DNA of 39,221 bases from NCBI GenBank assembly GCA_002495065.1, contig DADT01000077.1, forward strand, positions 1,327 through 40,547. The letters are read 5' to 3'. Source of the stretch: Methanoregula sp. UBA471 (lineage in GTDB: Archaea; Halobacteriota; Methanomicrobia; Methanomicrobiales; Methanospirillaceae). The number at the start of each line of letters is the position of its first letter. Position 1 is the first letter of the stretch. The translations under genes were made by a program, and so were the position numbers. The notes under the pieces are model-generated. The model saw only the letters and a list, made by a program, of their open reading frames with translations. It made no database searches and was not told the DNA's origin. This document shows, piece after piece, positions 1 to 8,613 of this stretch.

Positions 1-25
1 GGGCATGCAAAAGGTGTTTGAAACT

Positions 26-475
26 ATGGTTACAAGAAAGAATGATGAGGCAGTATCACCCGTCATCGGTGTGATCCTGATGGTCGCCATTACGGTGATC
101 CTCGCAGCAGTCATCGCTGCGTTCGTGTTCGGAATGTCGGGGAATGTCAGCAAGACCAAGACTGTCGCAATAACAGCACAGAAGGTAAATTCAGATCTTA
201 TTACTGTTATGAATAGTGGTGGAAATGATGCGGGTTCATTGGTGTACATGAACATGACTACTACTCCCGCACTTACCACATGTACTCCAACAACAGGGGC
301 TTGCACTGTAACGACCGGTATGGGTTCTTTGAAGATTACTCCCAACATCCCTGTTGGTACATCTATTAACCTTGTTCCCGCCACTGCTGGTGCATACTCT
401 GCCAGGACCCAGATGGTAGTAGTCGGCGGATTTGTAGATGGATCAAGTCAGGTATTACTTGATACCTACCTCTAA
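26..475 (+). CDS. Archaeal type IV pilin (Pilin_N/DUF1628 family), copy 1
   Basis: A secreted surface filament subunit of 149 residues. After a short charged leader (MVTRKNDE) comes the hydrophobic H-domain AVSPVIGVILMVAITVIL, residues 9-26 of a stretch running to about 37. It is nearly identical to the segment shared by euryarchaeal pilins that a prepilin peptidase cleaves and that packs the filament core. The rest is Thr/Ser/Gly-rich, as expected outside the cell. Two N-glycosylation sequons are visible (Asn40-Val-Ser, Asn76-Met-Thr), plus Cys86 and Cys93, which could form a disulfide. An in-frame ATG at 5 exists, but AGGTG at 11-15 sits about 10 bases before the ATG at 26, the same spacing as in the paralog downstream, so 26 is preferred. 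The promoter lies outside the window. A family member is certain; pilus versus other pilin-like role is not. Confidence 0.9.
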   Translation: MVTRKNDEAVSPVIGVILMVAITVILAAVIAAFVFGMSGNVSKTKTVAITAQKVNSDLITVMNSGGNDAGSLVYMNMTTTPALTTCTPTTGACTVTTGMGSLKITPNIPVGTSINLVPATAGAYSARTQMVVVGGFVDGSSQVLLDTYL

Positions 476-482
476 ATTCAAC

Positions 483-492
483 TTTTTTTTTA
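483..492 (+). terminator. Oligo-T terminator after pilin 1
   Basis: A run of about nine T residues lies a few bases after the stop codon at 475. Oligo-T tracts are the usual archaeal intrinsic termination signal. It suggests the two pilins are transcribed separately. Confidence 0.45.
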
Positions 493-593
493 ATAAAACT
501 AAATTATAGACGGTTAAAATCGGTTTGAATTTGATATTTTGATTTAAATCGAATTTAACATTCTATTAATTAAATATTAGAATGCAAAAAATC

Positions 594-601
594 ATATATA
601 A
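594..601 (+). promoter_or_regulatory. TATA box of pilin 2
   Basis: ATATATAA lies in an AT-rich spacer. A start about 26 bases downstream (near 625) would leave a leader of roughly 40 bases containing the AGGTG ribosome site at 652-656. Assigned by position and sequence only. Confidence 0.45.
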
Positions 602-667
602 TACAAAATAATAACGGATATACATTGTTATGTCTATCTGAGACAGAAAACAGGTGTTACAACAATT

Positions 668-1120
668 ATGATGTTTACGAAAAGGAATGATGATGCGGTA
701 TCGCCAGTAATTGGTATAATCCTCATGGTTGCAGTGACAGTGATTCTCGCTGCAGTCATAGCTTCATATGTGTTTGGTTCAGCGCAAAATGTCGAGAAGA
801 CCAAATTAGTTGCAGCAACTGCTCAACTAGAAACTACAGGAGCCATAGCTATTGTTTACCAAGGTGGGCAGGATGCTGATTCAGTAACTTCATTGAGTAT
901 AACGGCTCCCAATTCAACGGTGTGGCATCTCTCAGATTCTGATGGAACTTTAGCAGCGTCCGGTACCGATTATGCTACACCCAAAGTTGGAACTGTTATG
1001 AGATTATTCCCTCCCCCCGAAACCTCTCCAACAGCCTGGCCAAATGATAAGAAACATGTGATCGTTGCAGCCACTTTTAATGATGGGGCAGGTTTGGTAA
1101 TATTAGATACATTGGTCTAA
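668..1120 (+). CDS. Archaeal type IV pilin (Pilin_N/DUF1628 family), copy 2
   Basis: A 150-residue paralog of the preceding pilin. The leader MMFTKRNDD is followed by the signature AVSPVIGIILMVAVTVIL (residues 10-27) and a hydrophobic helix to about residue 37. The remainder is a polar extracellular domain rich in Thr, Ser and Ala. One sequon, Asn82-Ser-Thr, is visible. There are no cysteines, unlike copy 1. The two ATGs at 668 and 671 are adjacent, and AGGTG at 652-656 serves either. Outside the helix the two copies diverge strongly, suggesting heteropolymeric pili or alternative surface antigens. It has its own TATA box and a trailing T-run, so it is probably monocistronic. Confidence 0.9.
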   Translation: MMFTKRNDDAVSPVIGIILMVAVTVILAAVIASYVFGSAQNVEKTKLVAATAQLETTGAIAIVYQGGQDADSVTSLSITAPNSTVWHLSDSDGTLAASGTDYATPKVGTVMRLFPPPETSPTAWPNDKKHVIVAATFNDGAGLVILDTLV

Positions 1121-1124
1121 CCTC

Positions 1125-1132
1125 TTTTTTTT
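1125..1132 (+). terminator. Oligo-T terminator after pilin 2
   Basis: Eight consecutive T residues begin four bases after the stop codon, matching the arrangement after pilin 1. Confidence 0.45.
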
Positions 1133-1917
1133 GAATATTCGCAAGTGCCCGAAAGGGTTTGAACATAAAAGGTCAACCACGGCTGAGGCATTTACCGAAC
1201 CATTTGTCAGAAAACCAAGGAGAATGTTATCTTCGGAGAATCAAGGAACTGTGGAACTAGGAAAAGCTACTCTTGGTTCTCATGTCTCCTTCTCCCCTCT
1301 CCCTCAACTGTCAGACAGTTCCCATAATGGATTGTTTGTCGACTCTGAATCCTAGGGCGGTTAAACAGGGTGCAGTAATGAATCCTCTTTCCCGAAGATC
1401 ACAGAACGGAGTACCCGGATCAACTCGGCTCCTACGACAGAATTAGACTCCCTCCTAACCTTCATAATAAGGATGAGATAGAAAAAAAGGGTTTTTTTTA
1501 AACCTCATCATACCTCATATACGTAAAAAGGCTTAAAACGGTTATCGGGGTTCAAAACGGGCGTATTTGATTTTTCCCTCGTTCCGGGCAACCGGTCTTA
1601 TTGGGGCACTTTTGATCACATTTTTTTGGATACCTGATTAACGGAATTAGATTCGGAAATAGCCGATTTTACCGTGAGAAAAACCGGCCTTATTATTCCC
1701 TATTGGTTGGCAGTTCGCGGTTCAGATGGGCTAAAGTCTGTGGAACAAGAAAGGGCTATTCTGATATTCCAAAGGTTTCTTTTACGCATTACTTCGACTG
1801 ATGCAGAACGAAGAGATGAGACTGAACCATCGTAGTGTGTTTACTATTGAAACCAAAACATCATCACCATAGATTCAAATTTTTTAATGCCATACTATTA
1901 CCTGTACGTGACTTATC
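1133..1917. other. Long intergenic region without a recognisable gene
   Basis: About 785 bases lie between the pilins and gmd. The only open frame of any length would start with TTG inside the T-run at 1131 and run to 1355. Its product matches nothing I recognise and it has no ribosome site. A CCC-GAAA-GGG mini-hairpin is at 1148-1157, and an inverted repeat with A/T tracts at 1472-1509 is listed separately. The last 50 bases before 1918 are T/A-rich (1877-1889) and probably hold the gmd promoter. It could be a decayed gene or a regulatory region; I cannot tell which. Confidence 0.4.
1472..1509. repeat. Inverted repeat with A/T tracts
   Basis: GATGAG at 1472-1477 pairs with CTCATC at 1504-1509. 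Inside, an A7 tract is followed by GGG, a T8 tract and AAACC, so several pairings are possible. It could form a stem whose T-run would stop transcription on the plus strand. The function is unknown. Confidence 0.35.
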
Positions 1918-2964
1918 ATGGGAAAAAAAGCATTCATCACGGGTATAACCGGGCAGGACGGATCATACCTGTCGGAACTGCTCCTGTCAAAAGGCTACGA
2001 AGTCCACGGGCTGATACGCCGCTCCTCAACATTCAACACGAGCAGGATTGATTCCATCTATATCGATCCTCACGATGCTCATGCCCGGTTATTTTTACAC
2101 TATGGTGATCTCTCCGATTCAGAGCAGATTTCAAACATCCTGTACAATATAAGGCCTGATGAAATCTATCACCTCGGGGCGCAAAGCCATGTCCGGGTAA
2201 GTTTTGATACACCAGAATATACCGGAAATGTCACTGCTCTGGGAACGACACGGATCCTGGAAGCGGCCCGCCGCAGTAACCATGGGGTGAAGTTCTACCA
2301 GGCGTCATCCTCCGAAATGTTCGGCGCTGCACATCCGCCCCAGGGAGAAGACACTGTGTTCTATCCAAGGAGTCCTTATGCATGTGCCAAGGTGTACTCG
2401 TACTGGATGACACGAAATTACCGCGAAGGGTATAATTTCTTTGCCTCAAACGGTATTTTGTTCAACCATGAATCTCCCCGCCGGGGAGAAACCTTCGTTA
2501 CTCGGAAAATTACACGGGCTATCGCCCGGATTATTTCGGGAAAGGAGAAGTTCCTGTATCTTGGGAACCTCGAAGCAAAGCGGGACTGGGGATTTGCCCC
2601 GGAATATGTCGAATGCATGTGGCGGATCCTGCAACAGGACAAGCCGGATGATTTTGTCATAGGAACGGGAGAGACGCACTCGGTTCGCGAGTTTCTTCAC
2701 GAGGCATTTGCCTATGCGGGACTTGACACGGAAAAACACGTAAAGATCGATCCGAAATATTTCCGCCCGACCGAGGTCGATGTACTGATTGCGGACCCGG
2801 GAAAATCTGAGAAAATTCTTGGCTGGAAACCTGCAATCAAATTCCGTGACCTGGTAAAGGTCATGGTGGACGCCGATATGAAAGCGGCAGGGCTGGAGCC
2901 AATCGGTGAAGCGGAAAAAATCTTGTCTTCGAAGTTCCCCGATCGCTGGTGGAAAGCAGATTGA
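1918..2964 (+). CDS. gmd: GDP-mannose 4,6-dehydratase
   Basis: Converts GDP-D-mannose to GDP-4-keto-6-deoxy-D-mannose, the first step to GDP-L-fucose or GDP-rhamnose, in the cytoplasm. The 348-residue protein is full length for the family. It has the extended short-chain dehydrogenase fold with the nucleotide-binding motif GITGQDG (residues 9-15), a Ser/Glu active-site segment ASSSEMFG (129-136) and the catalytic Tyr154-x3-Lys158 in SPYACAK. The stretch RRGETFVTRKITRAIA is strongly diagnostic of Gmd. The start follows an A/T-rich promoter-like segment closely, with no obvious Shine-Dalgarno, so the mRNA may be nearly leaderless. The next gene reduces the product. NADP is the expected cofactor from family knowledge. 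Confidence 0.95.
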   Translation: MGKKAFITGITGQDGSYLSELLLSKGYEVHGLIRRSSTFNTSRIDSIYIDPHDAHARLFLHYGDLSDSEQISNILYNIRPDEIYHLGAQSHVRVSFDTPEYTGNVTALGTTRILEAARRSNHGVKFYQASSSEMFGAAHPPQGEDTVFYPRSPYACAKVYSYWMTRNYREGYNFFASNGILFNHESPRRGETFVTRKITRAIARIISGKEKFLYLGNLEAKRDWGFAPEYVECMWRILQQDKPDDFVIGTGETHSVREFLHEAFAYAGLDTEKHVKIDPKYFRPTEVDVLIADPGKSEKILGWKPAIKFRDLVKVMVDADMKAAGLEPIGEAEKILSSKFPDRWWKAD

Positions 2965-3087
2965 TCCACGCAGGAGGTGTCCTCCCTCACCTCCATTCAT
3001 ACCTGATAAAGGGAGTGATGTGTTCGCTAATTCTGATTATTATCAGAAAATGTTGATATCATTTGAATCTCCATCAATGCTCAGGAT

Positions 3088-4065
3088 ATGCCCATGACAT
3101 TCTGGTCGGATAAAAAAATCCTCATCACCGGTGGCGCTGGTTTTTTTGGATCACAGGTCGTCAGCCAGCTCCTCGAAAAGGGTGTCCTTAAGGAAAACAT
3201 CCGTATCCCCCGCAGCCATGAGATCGATCTGCGGAGATGGGAGAACTGTCTCAAGGTGACAAAAGACTGCGATATCGTGATACACCTTGCGGCAAAGGTC
3301 GGGGGAATCGGGTATAACCAGAATTATCCTGCCCAGCTCTTTTACGATAATGCAATCATGGGCATCCAGATGATTGAAGCGGCACGGCAGGAAGGAGTGG
3401 AAAAGTGCGTTGTTGTCGGGACCATCTGTGCCTACCCGAAATTCACACCGGTTCCCTTCCGGGAAGAGAATCTCTGGAACGGGTACCCGGAGGAGACCAA
3501 CGCCCCCTATGGGTTGGCCAAGAAAATGCTCCTCGTGCAGTCACAGGCATACCGGCAGGAATACGGGTTCAATTCTATTTATCTCCTTCCGGTGAATCTC
3601 TACGGTCCTGGCGACAACTTCAATCCTGAAAGTTCTCATGTCATCCCGGCACTTATCAAAAAGTTCAATGACGCAAAGAGAGATCGCAAACCCCAGGTGG
3701 AAGTATGGGGGACCGGTTCTGCATCACGGGAATTCCTGTATGTGGACGATGCTGCCCGGGGTATTATTCTTGCCACGGAACGATACAACAAACCTGATCC
3801 GGTGAACCTTGGGGCGGGCATGGAAATCACCATCCGGGACCTGGTGAATCTTATCCGGGAGCTGACTCATTATGATGGCGAAATTCGTTACGATACATCA
3901 AAACCTGACGGGCAGCCAAAGCGCAGCCTGGACGTGAGCCGGGCAGAAAAGGAGTTCGGATTCAGGGCAACGATGTCGTTCCGGGAAGGATTGCAGAGGA
4001 CGATCGAGTGGTACGTGGCCCATTCTGCACGGTCCGCTCAAAAGGGAAGTCCGGACCACTGCTGA
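3088..4065 (+). CDS. fcl: GDP-L-fucose synthase family epimerase/reductase
   Basis: Expected to epimerise and reduce GDP-4-keto-6-deoxymannose to GDP-L-fucose with NADPH. The 325-residue protein has the Rossmann motif GGAGFFG (residues 15-21), the segment HLAAKVGGIGYN (66-77) typical of fucose synthases, and catalytic Tyr141-x3-Lys145 in NAPYGLAK. The stretch YGPGDNFNPESSHVIPALI is also characteristic. It follows gmd by about 120 bases, so the pair makes one pathway. A second ATG six bases in (3094) is an equally good start. A sister activity in the same family, such as a GDP-6-deoxyhexose reductase, cannot be excluded. A GT10 fucosyltransferase further along the cluster favours fucose. A T7 run at 4067-4073 probably ends the transcript. 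Confidence 0.87.
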   Translation: MPMTFWSDKKILITGGAGFFGSQVVSQLLEKGVLKENIRIPRSHEIDLRRWENCLKVTKDCDIVIHLAAKVGGIGYNQNYPAQLFYDNAIMGIQMIEAARQEGVEKCVVVGTICAYPKFTPVPFREENLWNGYPEETNAPYGLAKKMLLVQSQAYRQEYGFNSIYLLPVNLYGPGDNFNPESSHVIPALIKKFNDAKRDRKPQVEVWGTGSASREFLYVDDAARGIILATERYNKPDPVNLGAGMEITIRDLVNLIRELTHYDGEIRYDTSKPDGQPKRSLDVSRAEKEFGFRATMSFREGLQRTIEWYVAHSARSAQKGSPDHC

Positions 4066-4073
4066 ATTTTTTT

Positions 4074-4839
4074 GATTCCTGTTCTCTTTCGTCAAAGCGC
4101 TTTTAGGAAATATTCACTCACTGCGATCCAGCATGAACGGGATCTTGTTCACTCCTGCAGGATATATCTCAAAACAAATGCCAAAATGGTCGTGGATTTG
4201 AAAAAGAGTCATAAATTGAGTCGCATATAATGCCTTTGGAAGCCACGTATACGTGTTACAACGGACGATATCCTTTTTCAAAGCCTACCCTATCTTTTTC
4301 CAGAGATCAGGCAAGTAAACACAAGTAAGGTGCCATTATAAAATCGTCCTTTTTCGAAAATAACGATAATTTGAGGATTTCTTAAATTGGAGGCCAGTTC
4401 TGGCTCCTTTTGATCCGATCGGGGACCGAAATGGACCCGGATTGAATGTATGTCCCGGGATGTGATTTCACCGTCGTGTTTATATATTCCGGGACTTTTC
4501 CGACAACCGGTAAATAGTTACAAGGACATTCACCAGGGAGATGGACCTGAAACTTTTTTATCGGATTCAATGGGGCCGTAAAGGATGGAATTGCAAAATT
4601 TTGATGTATGAGATTTAATGAGGGAGCTCTCACGTCATAATCATTATACCGGCAATGTACAGAAGTCTGCGCAGCCTTCCAAGGATTTTCCTGAGTTTCT
4701 GGTACTGAAACCGTAACGTTCGTTTTTTCCGTGGGTGAACAGAAAAAGACCTATAAAATCTGTAATCAAAGAATAATAACAGAATATTCATCAGTTGCTG
4801 ATTTCATTTGGGAAAATAAGAAAAATGCAGGAGATTTTT
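4074..4839. other. Long intergenic region; promoter of ugd at its right end
   Basis: About 765 bases are without a supported gene. Open frames on either strand (for example minus 4382-4633) lack ribosome sites and resemble no family. Several AT-rich, TATA-like stretches occur (around 4226 and 4477). The region ends with a good TATA box at 4751-4758 for ugd. I see no repeat or RNA gene in it. Confidence 0.4.
4751..4758 (+). promoter_or_regulatory. TATA box of the ugd-galU operon
   Basis: CTATAAAA lies 82 bases before the chosen ugd start. A transcription start near 4780 would give a leader of about 60 bases that includes the ribosome site GCAGGAG at 4828-4833. Confidence 0.5.
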
Positions 4840-6108
4840 ATGAACATATCCATTATCGGTACAGGTTATATCGGATCGGTAACCGGCGCATGTTTTGCCG
4901 AGATGGGACACCATGTTATTTTTGTCGGCAGGGACCGGAAAAAACTTGATCTTATACAATCCGGAAAAAGTCCCATTTTTGAGCCGGGATTAGACCGGTT
5001 ATTAACAAAAAACCAGCACAATATTGAAACAACAACCGATATACCGGATGCAGTGCGGAGATCTGATCTCGTTTTTATCTGTGTCGGTACCCCGCCAAAA
5101 GAGGACGGGTCCAGCGATCTCAGTCAGGTGCAGGAAGTCACCAAAACAATCGGCAGGTCCCTTAGTCACCAGGATGCAGGGCATCATACCATTGTCACCA
5201 AGAGCACCGTGCTCCCGGGAACTATTGAGGAGATGATTGTACCTCTCCTGGAGCAGGAATCAGGAAAAAAGGCCGGAGTTGATTTCGGTATCGCATCGAA
5301 TCCGGAATTTCTGAAGGAAGGTACTGCGGTTGATGACTTCTTCCATACCGACCGGGTGGTGATTGGCGTGCAGGACCCTGCAACACGGGAGATTCTCGAA
5401 TCATTATACGCACCACTCAACGTCCCACTCTTCACAACAACCATCAGGACAGCAGAGATGATCAAATTTGCAAGCAATGCATTCCTTGCCACAAAGATCA
5501 GTTTTGCAAACGAGATAGGGAACCTCTGCAAGGCATCCGGTATTGACAGTTACGAAGTCTTTGCCGGTGTAGGACTCGACACAAGGATTAACCCAAAATT
5601 CTTCAGATCGGGACTCGGGTTTGGGGGTTCGTGTTTCCCAAAAGATGTGAATGCCCTGATTGCCCATGCCAAATCCAAAGGGATCCATCCGGTTATTCTT
5701 AATTCCGTGATGGATACAAACGAAGAACAGCCCCGGCGGATGATTGCATTATTGAAAAAGCATCTCGATCCTCGTGGTCGCACGATCGGTGTCCTCGGAC
5801 TTGCATTCAAGCCCGATACCGATGACATCCGGGAGAGCCGGGCAATTCCTGTTATCCGGATGTTATTGCAGGCCGGGGCTCTGGTAAAGGCATACGATCC
5901 GGTGGCGATGGAGCATTTTAAAGAGGTATTCCCTGGCATATCCTACGTAGCACCAGGTTCAGAAGTTCTGGCATCCGATGCGGTGTTAATAGTAACAGAA
6001 TGGAAGGAATTTGAATCTCTCGATTATCGCGGAAAACTGGTGATTGACGGTCGCCGCATCGAAAAGGCACGGGCTGAAGCAGAGGTGTATGAAGGGATGT
6101 GCTGGTAA
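4840..6108 (+). CDS. ugd: UDP-glucose 6-dehydrogenase
   Basis: Oxidises UDP-glucose to UDP-glucuronate with two NAD+. The 422-residue protein shows all three domains. The N-terminal NAD site GTGYIG is at residues 7-12. The central helix carries EMIKFASNAFLATKISFANE. The active-site motif GFGGSCFPKD has the catalytic Cys265, and the C-terminal UDP-binding domain has GLAFKPDTDDIRES. An upstream in-frame ATG at 4795 would add 15 residues, but the strong ribosome site (GCAGGAG) lies just before 4840 and the NAD motif normally sits at the very N-terminus. The stop overlaps the galU start (TAATG), so both steps from glucose-1-phosphate to UDP-glucuronate are translationally coupled. A UDP-ManNAc dehydrogenase is a less likely alternative. 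Confidence 0.92.
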   Translation: MNISIIGTGYIGSVTGACFAEMGHHVIFVGRDRKKLDLIQSGKSPIFEPGLDRLLTKNQHNIETTTDIPDAVRRSDLVFICVGTPPKEDGSSDLSQVQEVTKTIGRSLSHQDAGHHTIVTKSTVLPGTIEEMIVPLLEQESGKKAGVDFGIASNPEFLKEGTAVDDFFHTDRVVIGVQDPATREILESLYAPLNVPLFTTTIRTAEMIKFASNAFLATKISFANEIGNLCKASGIDSYEVFAGVGLDTRINPKFFRSGLGFGGSCFPKDVNALIAHAKSKGIHPVILNSVMDTNEEQPRRMIALLKKHLDPRGRTIGVLGLAFKPDTDDIRESRAIPVIRMLLQAGALVKAYDPVAMEHFKEVFPGISYVAPGSEVLASDAVLIVTEWKEFESLDYRGKLVIDGRRIEKARAEAEVYEGMCW

Positions 6109-6980
6109 TGGAGATCAGAAAAGCGGTTATTCCTGCAGCAGGGCTTGGCACCCGGTTCTTACCGGTCACTAAATCCATGCCGAAAGAGATGCTCCCCATC
6201 ATCGACAAGCCGGTCATACAGTATGTCGTTGAGGAAGCGATCGATGCCGGAATTGATGATATAATCATCATTACCGGCAGGGGAAAACGGGCTATTGAAG
6301 ATTATTTTGATGCAGCTCCCGAACTGGAGATGCGGCTCTCCAGTCAGCAAAAGGAGGAGACACTTTCACGACTGAAGAAGATCACGGACTTTCCCGGCAT
6401 TCATTACATCCGGCAAAAAGAACCGCTTGGCCTCGGCGATGCGATTCTCAAAGCAGAAAAACATATCGGGAACGAACCGTTTGCCGTACTGCTGGGTGAT
6501 GATATTGTTGCCAACACCTGTTCGTGTACAGGTCAGCTGATGTCAGTCTTTTCCCGGTTTAACGCATCGGTAATTTCTGTCGAAGAGGTGCCACCTGAAA
6601 AGGTCAGCAGTTATGGGATCATTAAAGGATCGGTAATCGAACCGGATCTTTACGCCATTGAAGATATCATAGAAAAACCCACCCCAGCACTGGCGCCATC
6701 CAACATGGGTGCGGTGGGCAGGTACATTTTCGTTCCGGAAATTTTTGACTGCCTGAAGAATACCTCTCCCGGAGTGGGAAACGAGATCCAACTCACCGAT
6801 GCTATTCGCCTCTTATTAAAGGAGCATCCAATGTATGGCTATAAATTCGAAGGGAAACGGTATGACACTGGCGATAAACTGGGGTATATTGAAACCATTA
6901 TCGATTTTGCTTTGCGTGATCCGGAATTGCAGGAGAACCTGAAGAAATTCCTTGTCGACCGGTTGAAACTAATTGAGTGA
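6108..6980 (+). CDS. galU: UTP-glucose-1-phosphate uridylyltransferase
   Basis: Makes UDP-glucose from UTP and glucose-1-phosphate, supplying the dehydrogenase encoded just upstream. The 290-residue protein begins with the nucleotidyltransferase signature AAGLGTRFLPVTKSMPKEML (from residue 9), followed by KPVIQYVVEEA and, further on, LLGDDIV, EKP and a GVGNEIQLTDAI segment typical of bacterial-type GalU. The ATG at 6108 overlaps the ugd stop by one base. An in-frame ATG at 6099 is inside ugd and unlikely. A run of eight T residues right after the stop is a likely terminator. A dTTP-using RmlA role is less likely because the sequence follows GalU, not RmlA. Confidence 0.93.
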   Translation: MEIRKAVIPAAGLGTRFLPVTKSMPKEMLPIIDKPVIQYVVEEAIDAGIDDIIIITGRGKRAIEDYFDAAPELEMRLSSQQKEETLSRLKKITDFPGIHYIRQKEPLGLGDAILKAEKHIGNEPFAVLLGDDIVANTCSCTGQLMSVFSRFNASVISVEEVPPEKVSSYGIIKGSVIEPDLYAIEDIIEKPTPALAPSNMGAVGRYIFVPEIFDCLKNTSPGVGNEIQLTDAIRLLLKEHPMYGYKFEGKRYDTGDKLGYIETIIDFALRDPELQENLKKFLVDRLKLIE

Positions 6981-6988
6981 TTTTTTTT
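6981..6988 (+). terminator. Oligo-T terminator after galU
   Basis: Eight T residues directly follow the stop codon, separating ugd-galU from the flippase gene. Confidence 0.4.
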
Positions 6989-7080
6989 CGTTTGAAAAAT
7001 TCATTGTATCACGAAATCATTAACATTTTTCTCAACAATTCTTCTATGTGCTTTCAGATTCCCTTTTCATCTCCCGTCTG

Positions 7081-8526
7081 ATGAATATTGGTTCAATCCA
7101 GAGACAGAGCCTGATTACGGTTGTTTCTACTATCAGCCTGACCGTCGTGGGTTTTATCTCAACAATATATTTCGCCCATGTACTTGGACCAGCTCCTCTT
7201 GGCGCATATTTCCTGTTCCTCGCTTATTTCGGGATTTTCAACCTTGTGGGTGACGGGGGATTCGGGGGAGCAGCAGTCAAAAGAATATCCGAGAGAGAGG
7301 AACCGGACGCATATTTTTCTGCATTCGTCTGCATCAGGATTGCCCTTCTTGCAGTATCGGTCACCGCCCTGCTCTGGGCGGAACCGTACCTTAAAGATGC
7401 CACATCCTCAGGAATTTTTTTCTGGCTTCTCCTGGCCCTCGTTGTTTCAGTTTTTTCGAGTTGTGCCGGTATAGGGATATACGGTTCCGGCAAGGTGGGG
7501 ATGTACCAGATCAACAGTTTTCTCGATGCGTTCCTGCGAACCCTTTTTCAAATCGCTGCCGTCTTTTTCGGGTTTGGTGTTGCCGGACTTACCGGGGGAT
7601 TTGTCGGGGGCCTGGTTGCCGGGGGTATCGCCAATTTCTGGGCTCTCGATCTGAAATTTGTCCGGTTCGGACTATCGCACCTGAAAAGCCTGTCCAGCTT
7701 TTCGTTCTGGATATTCCTGACCGCAAGCGGGTCATTGGTCTTTTGCTATGCAGATACAGTTCTCATCGGGTATTTTATGAGCAATGCTGATGTCGGGATT
7801 TATCGTACCGCGTTCCAGCTTACCTCAGTTGCTACCTTCACGACACTGGCGTTCCATACGGTCCTCTATCCAAAGATCAGCACCTGGGGAGTGCAGGAAA
7901 AGTTCACAGAAATTGAAAATTCTCTGGCTCGGGCATTTACCTATTCTCTTTTCCTGGCAATACCGACCTGCATCGGAGGGTGGATTCTGGGACAGCGCCT
8001 GCTCTATTATCTCTATGGGGCTTCTTTTGCTGACGGAGCAACCGCACTTTATTTCCTCCTGCTCGTCCAGATTGTCAACGTCTTCATGTTTCTTGGGACA
8101 ATGTGCCTGAACTCCCTCAACCGCCCGAAAGATGCTTTTCTGATAACGGTTATCGCGGCCTCAGCAAACATCATTCTCGATCTCGTCCTTATCCCGTTTA
8201 TCGGGATCACCGGAGCTGCCGTTGCAACTCTTATTGCCATGACTCTGAATGCACTTGGTACCCTTATTTTGCTTTCCCGGATTATTTCAATAAAATTCGA
8301 AAATGTGGCGATAAAAAATATGCTCTATGCCGCAGGGTGCATGGGTATTTTCCTTCTTTTCATTCATTTTTTCTTTCCCCTTACAAACATTGCTGCGGTT
8401 TTAACCGGGGTTATCATCGGAGCTGGAATTTACATATCAGTTTTGTTTGCACTTGACAGGGAAATTCACGATGAACTCAGGAAACTGAGTACTGATCTCG
8501 GGGTTCCCTGGCCAGGGTGGTTATAG
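7081..8526 (+). CDS. Polysaccharide/lipid-linked glycan flippase (Wzx-like, MOP superfamily)
   Basis: An integral membrane protein of 481 residues, mostly alternating hydrophobic helices (about 12-14), ending in a short polar tail. The N-terminal region (SLITVVSTISLTVVGFISTI, then a segment with LGPAPLGAYFLF) and the later pattern of paired helices fit polysaccharide biosynthesis flippases that turn lipid-linked oligosaccharides across the membrane. Its place inside a nucleotide-sugar and glycosyltransferase cluster supports that role. The start is uncertain: a GTG at 7048 would add 11 residues, and neither start has a clear ribosome site. The substrate is not predictable from sequence. Confidence 0.85.
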   Translation: MNIGSIQRQSLITVVSTISLTVVGFISTIYFAHVLGPAPLGAYFLFLAYFGIFNLVGDGGFGGAAVKRISEREEPDAYFSAFVCIRIALLAVSVTALLWAEPYLKDATSSGIFFWLLLALVVSVFSSCAGIGIYGSGKVGMYQINSFLDAFLRTLFQIAAVFFGFGVAGLTGGFVGGLVAGGIANFWALDLKFVRFGLSHLKSLSSFSFWIFLTASGSLVFCYADTVLIGYFMSNADVGIYRTAFQLTSVATFTTLAFHTVLYPKISTWGVQEKFTEIENSLARAFTYSLFLAIPTCIGGWILGQRLLYYLYGASFADGATALYFLLLVQIVNVFMFLGTMCLNSLNRPKDAFLITVIAASANIILDLVLIPFIGITGAAVATLIAMTLNALGTLILLSRIISIKFENVAIKNMLYAAGCMGIFLLFIHFFFPLTNIAAVLTGVIIGAGIYISVLFALDREIHDELRKLSTDLGVPWPGWL

Positions 8527-8613
8527 CCGGATAACACCTGAGAAATTTAGGAGAAGATTCGACAATGATATTATTAAAGATGCAAACGCTAAATTCTATT
8601 TTAAGGAAATCTA

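Noticed and set aside
1131..1355. 74-codon plus-strand frame after pilin 2
   Set aside because: It starts with TTG inside a T-run terminator, has no ribosome site and no recognisable similarity.
1145..1520. Possible group II intron or transposon remnant
   Set aside because: The GTGCCCGAAAGGGT start is only vaguely reminiscent of intron 5' ends. No domain V, reverse transcriptase or terminal repeats could be shown.
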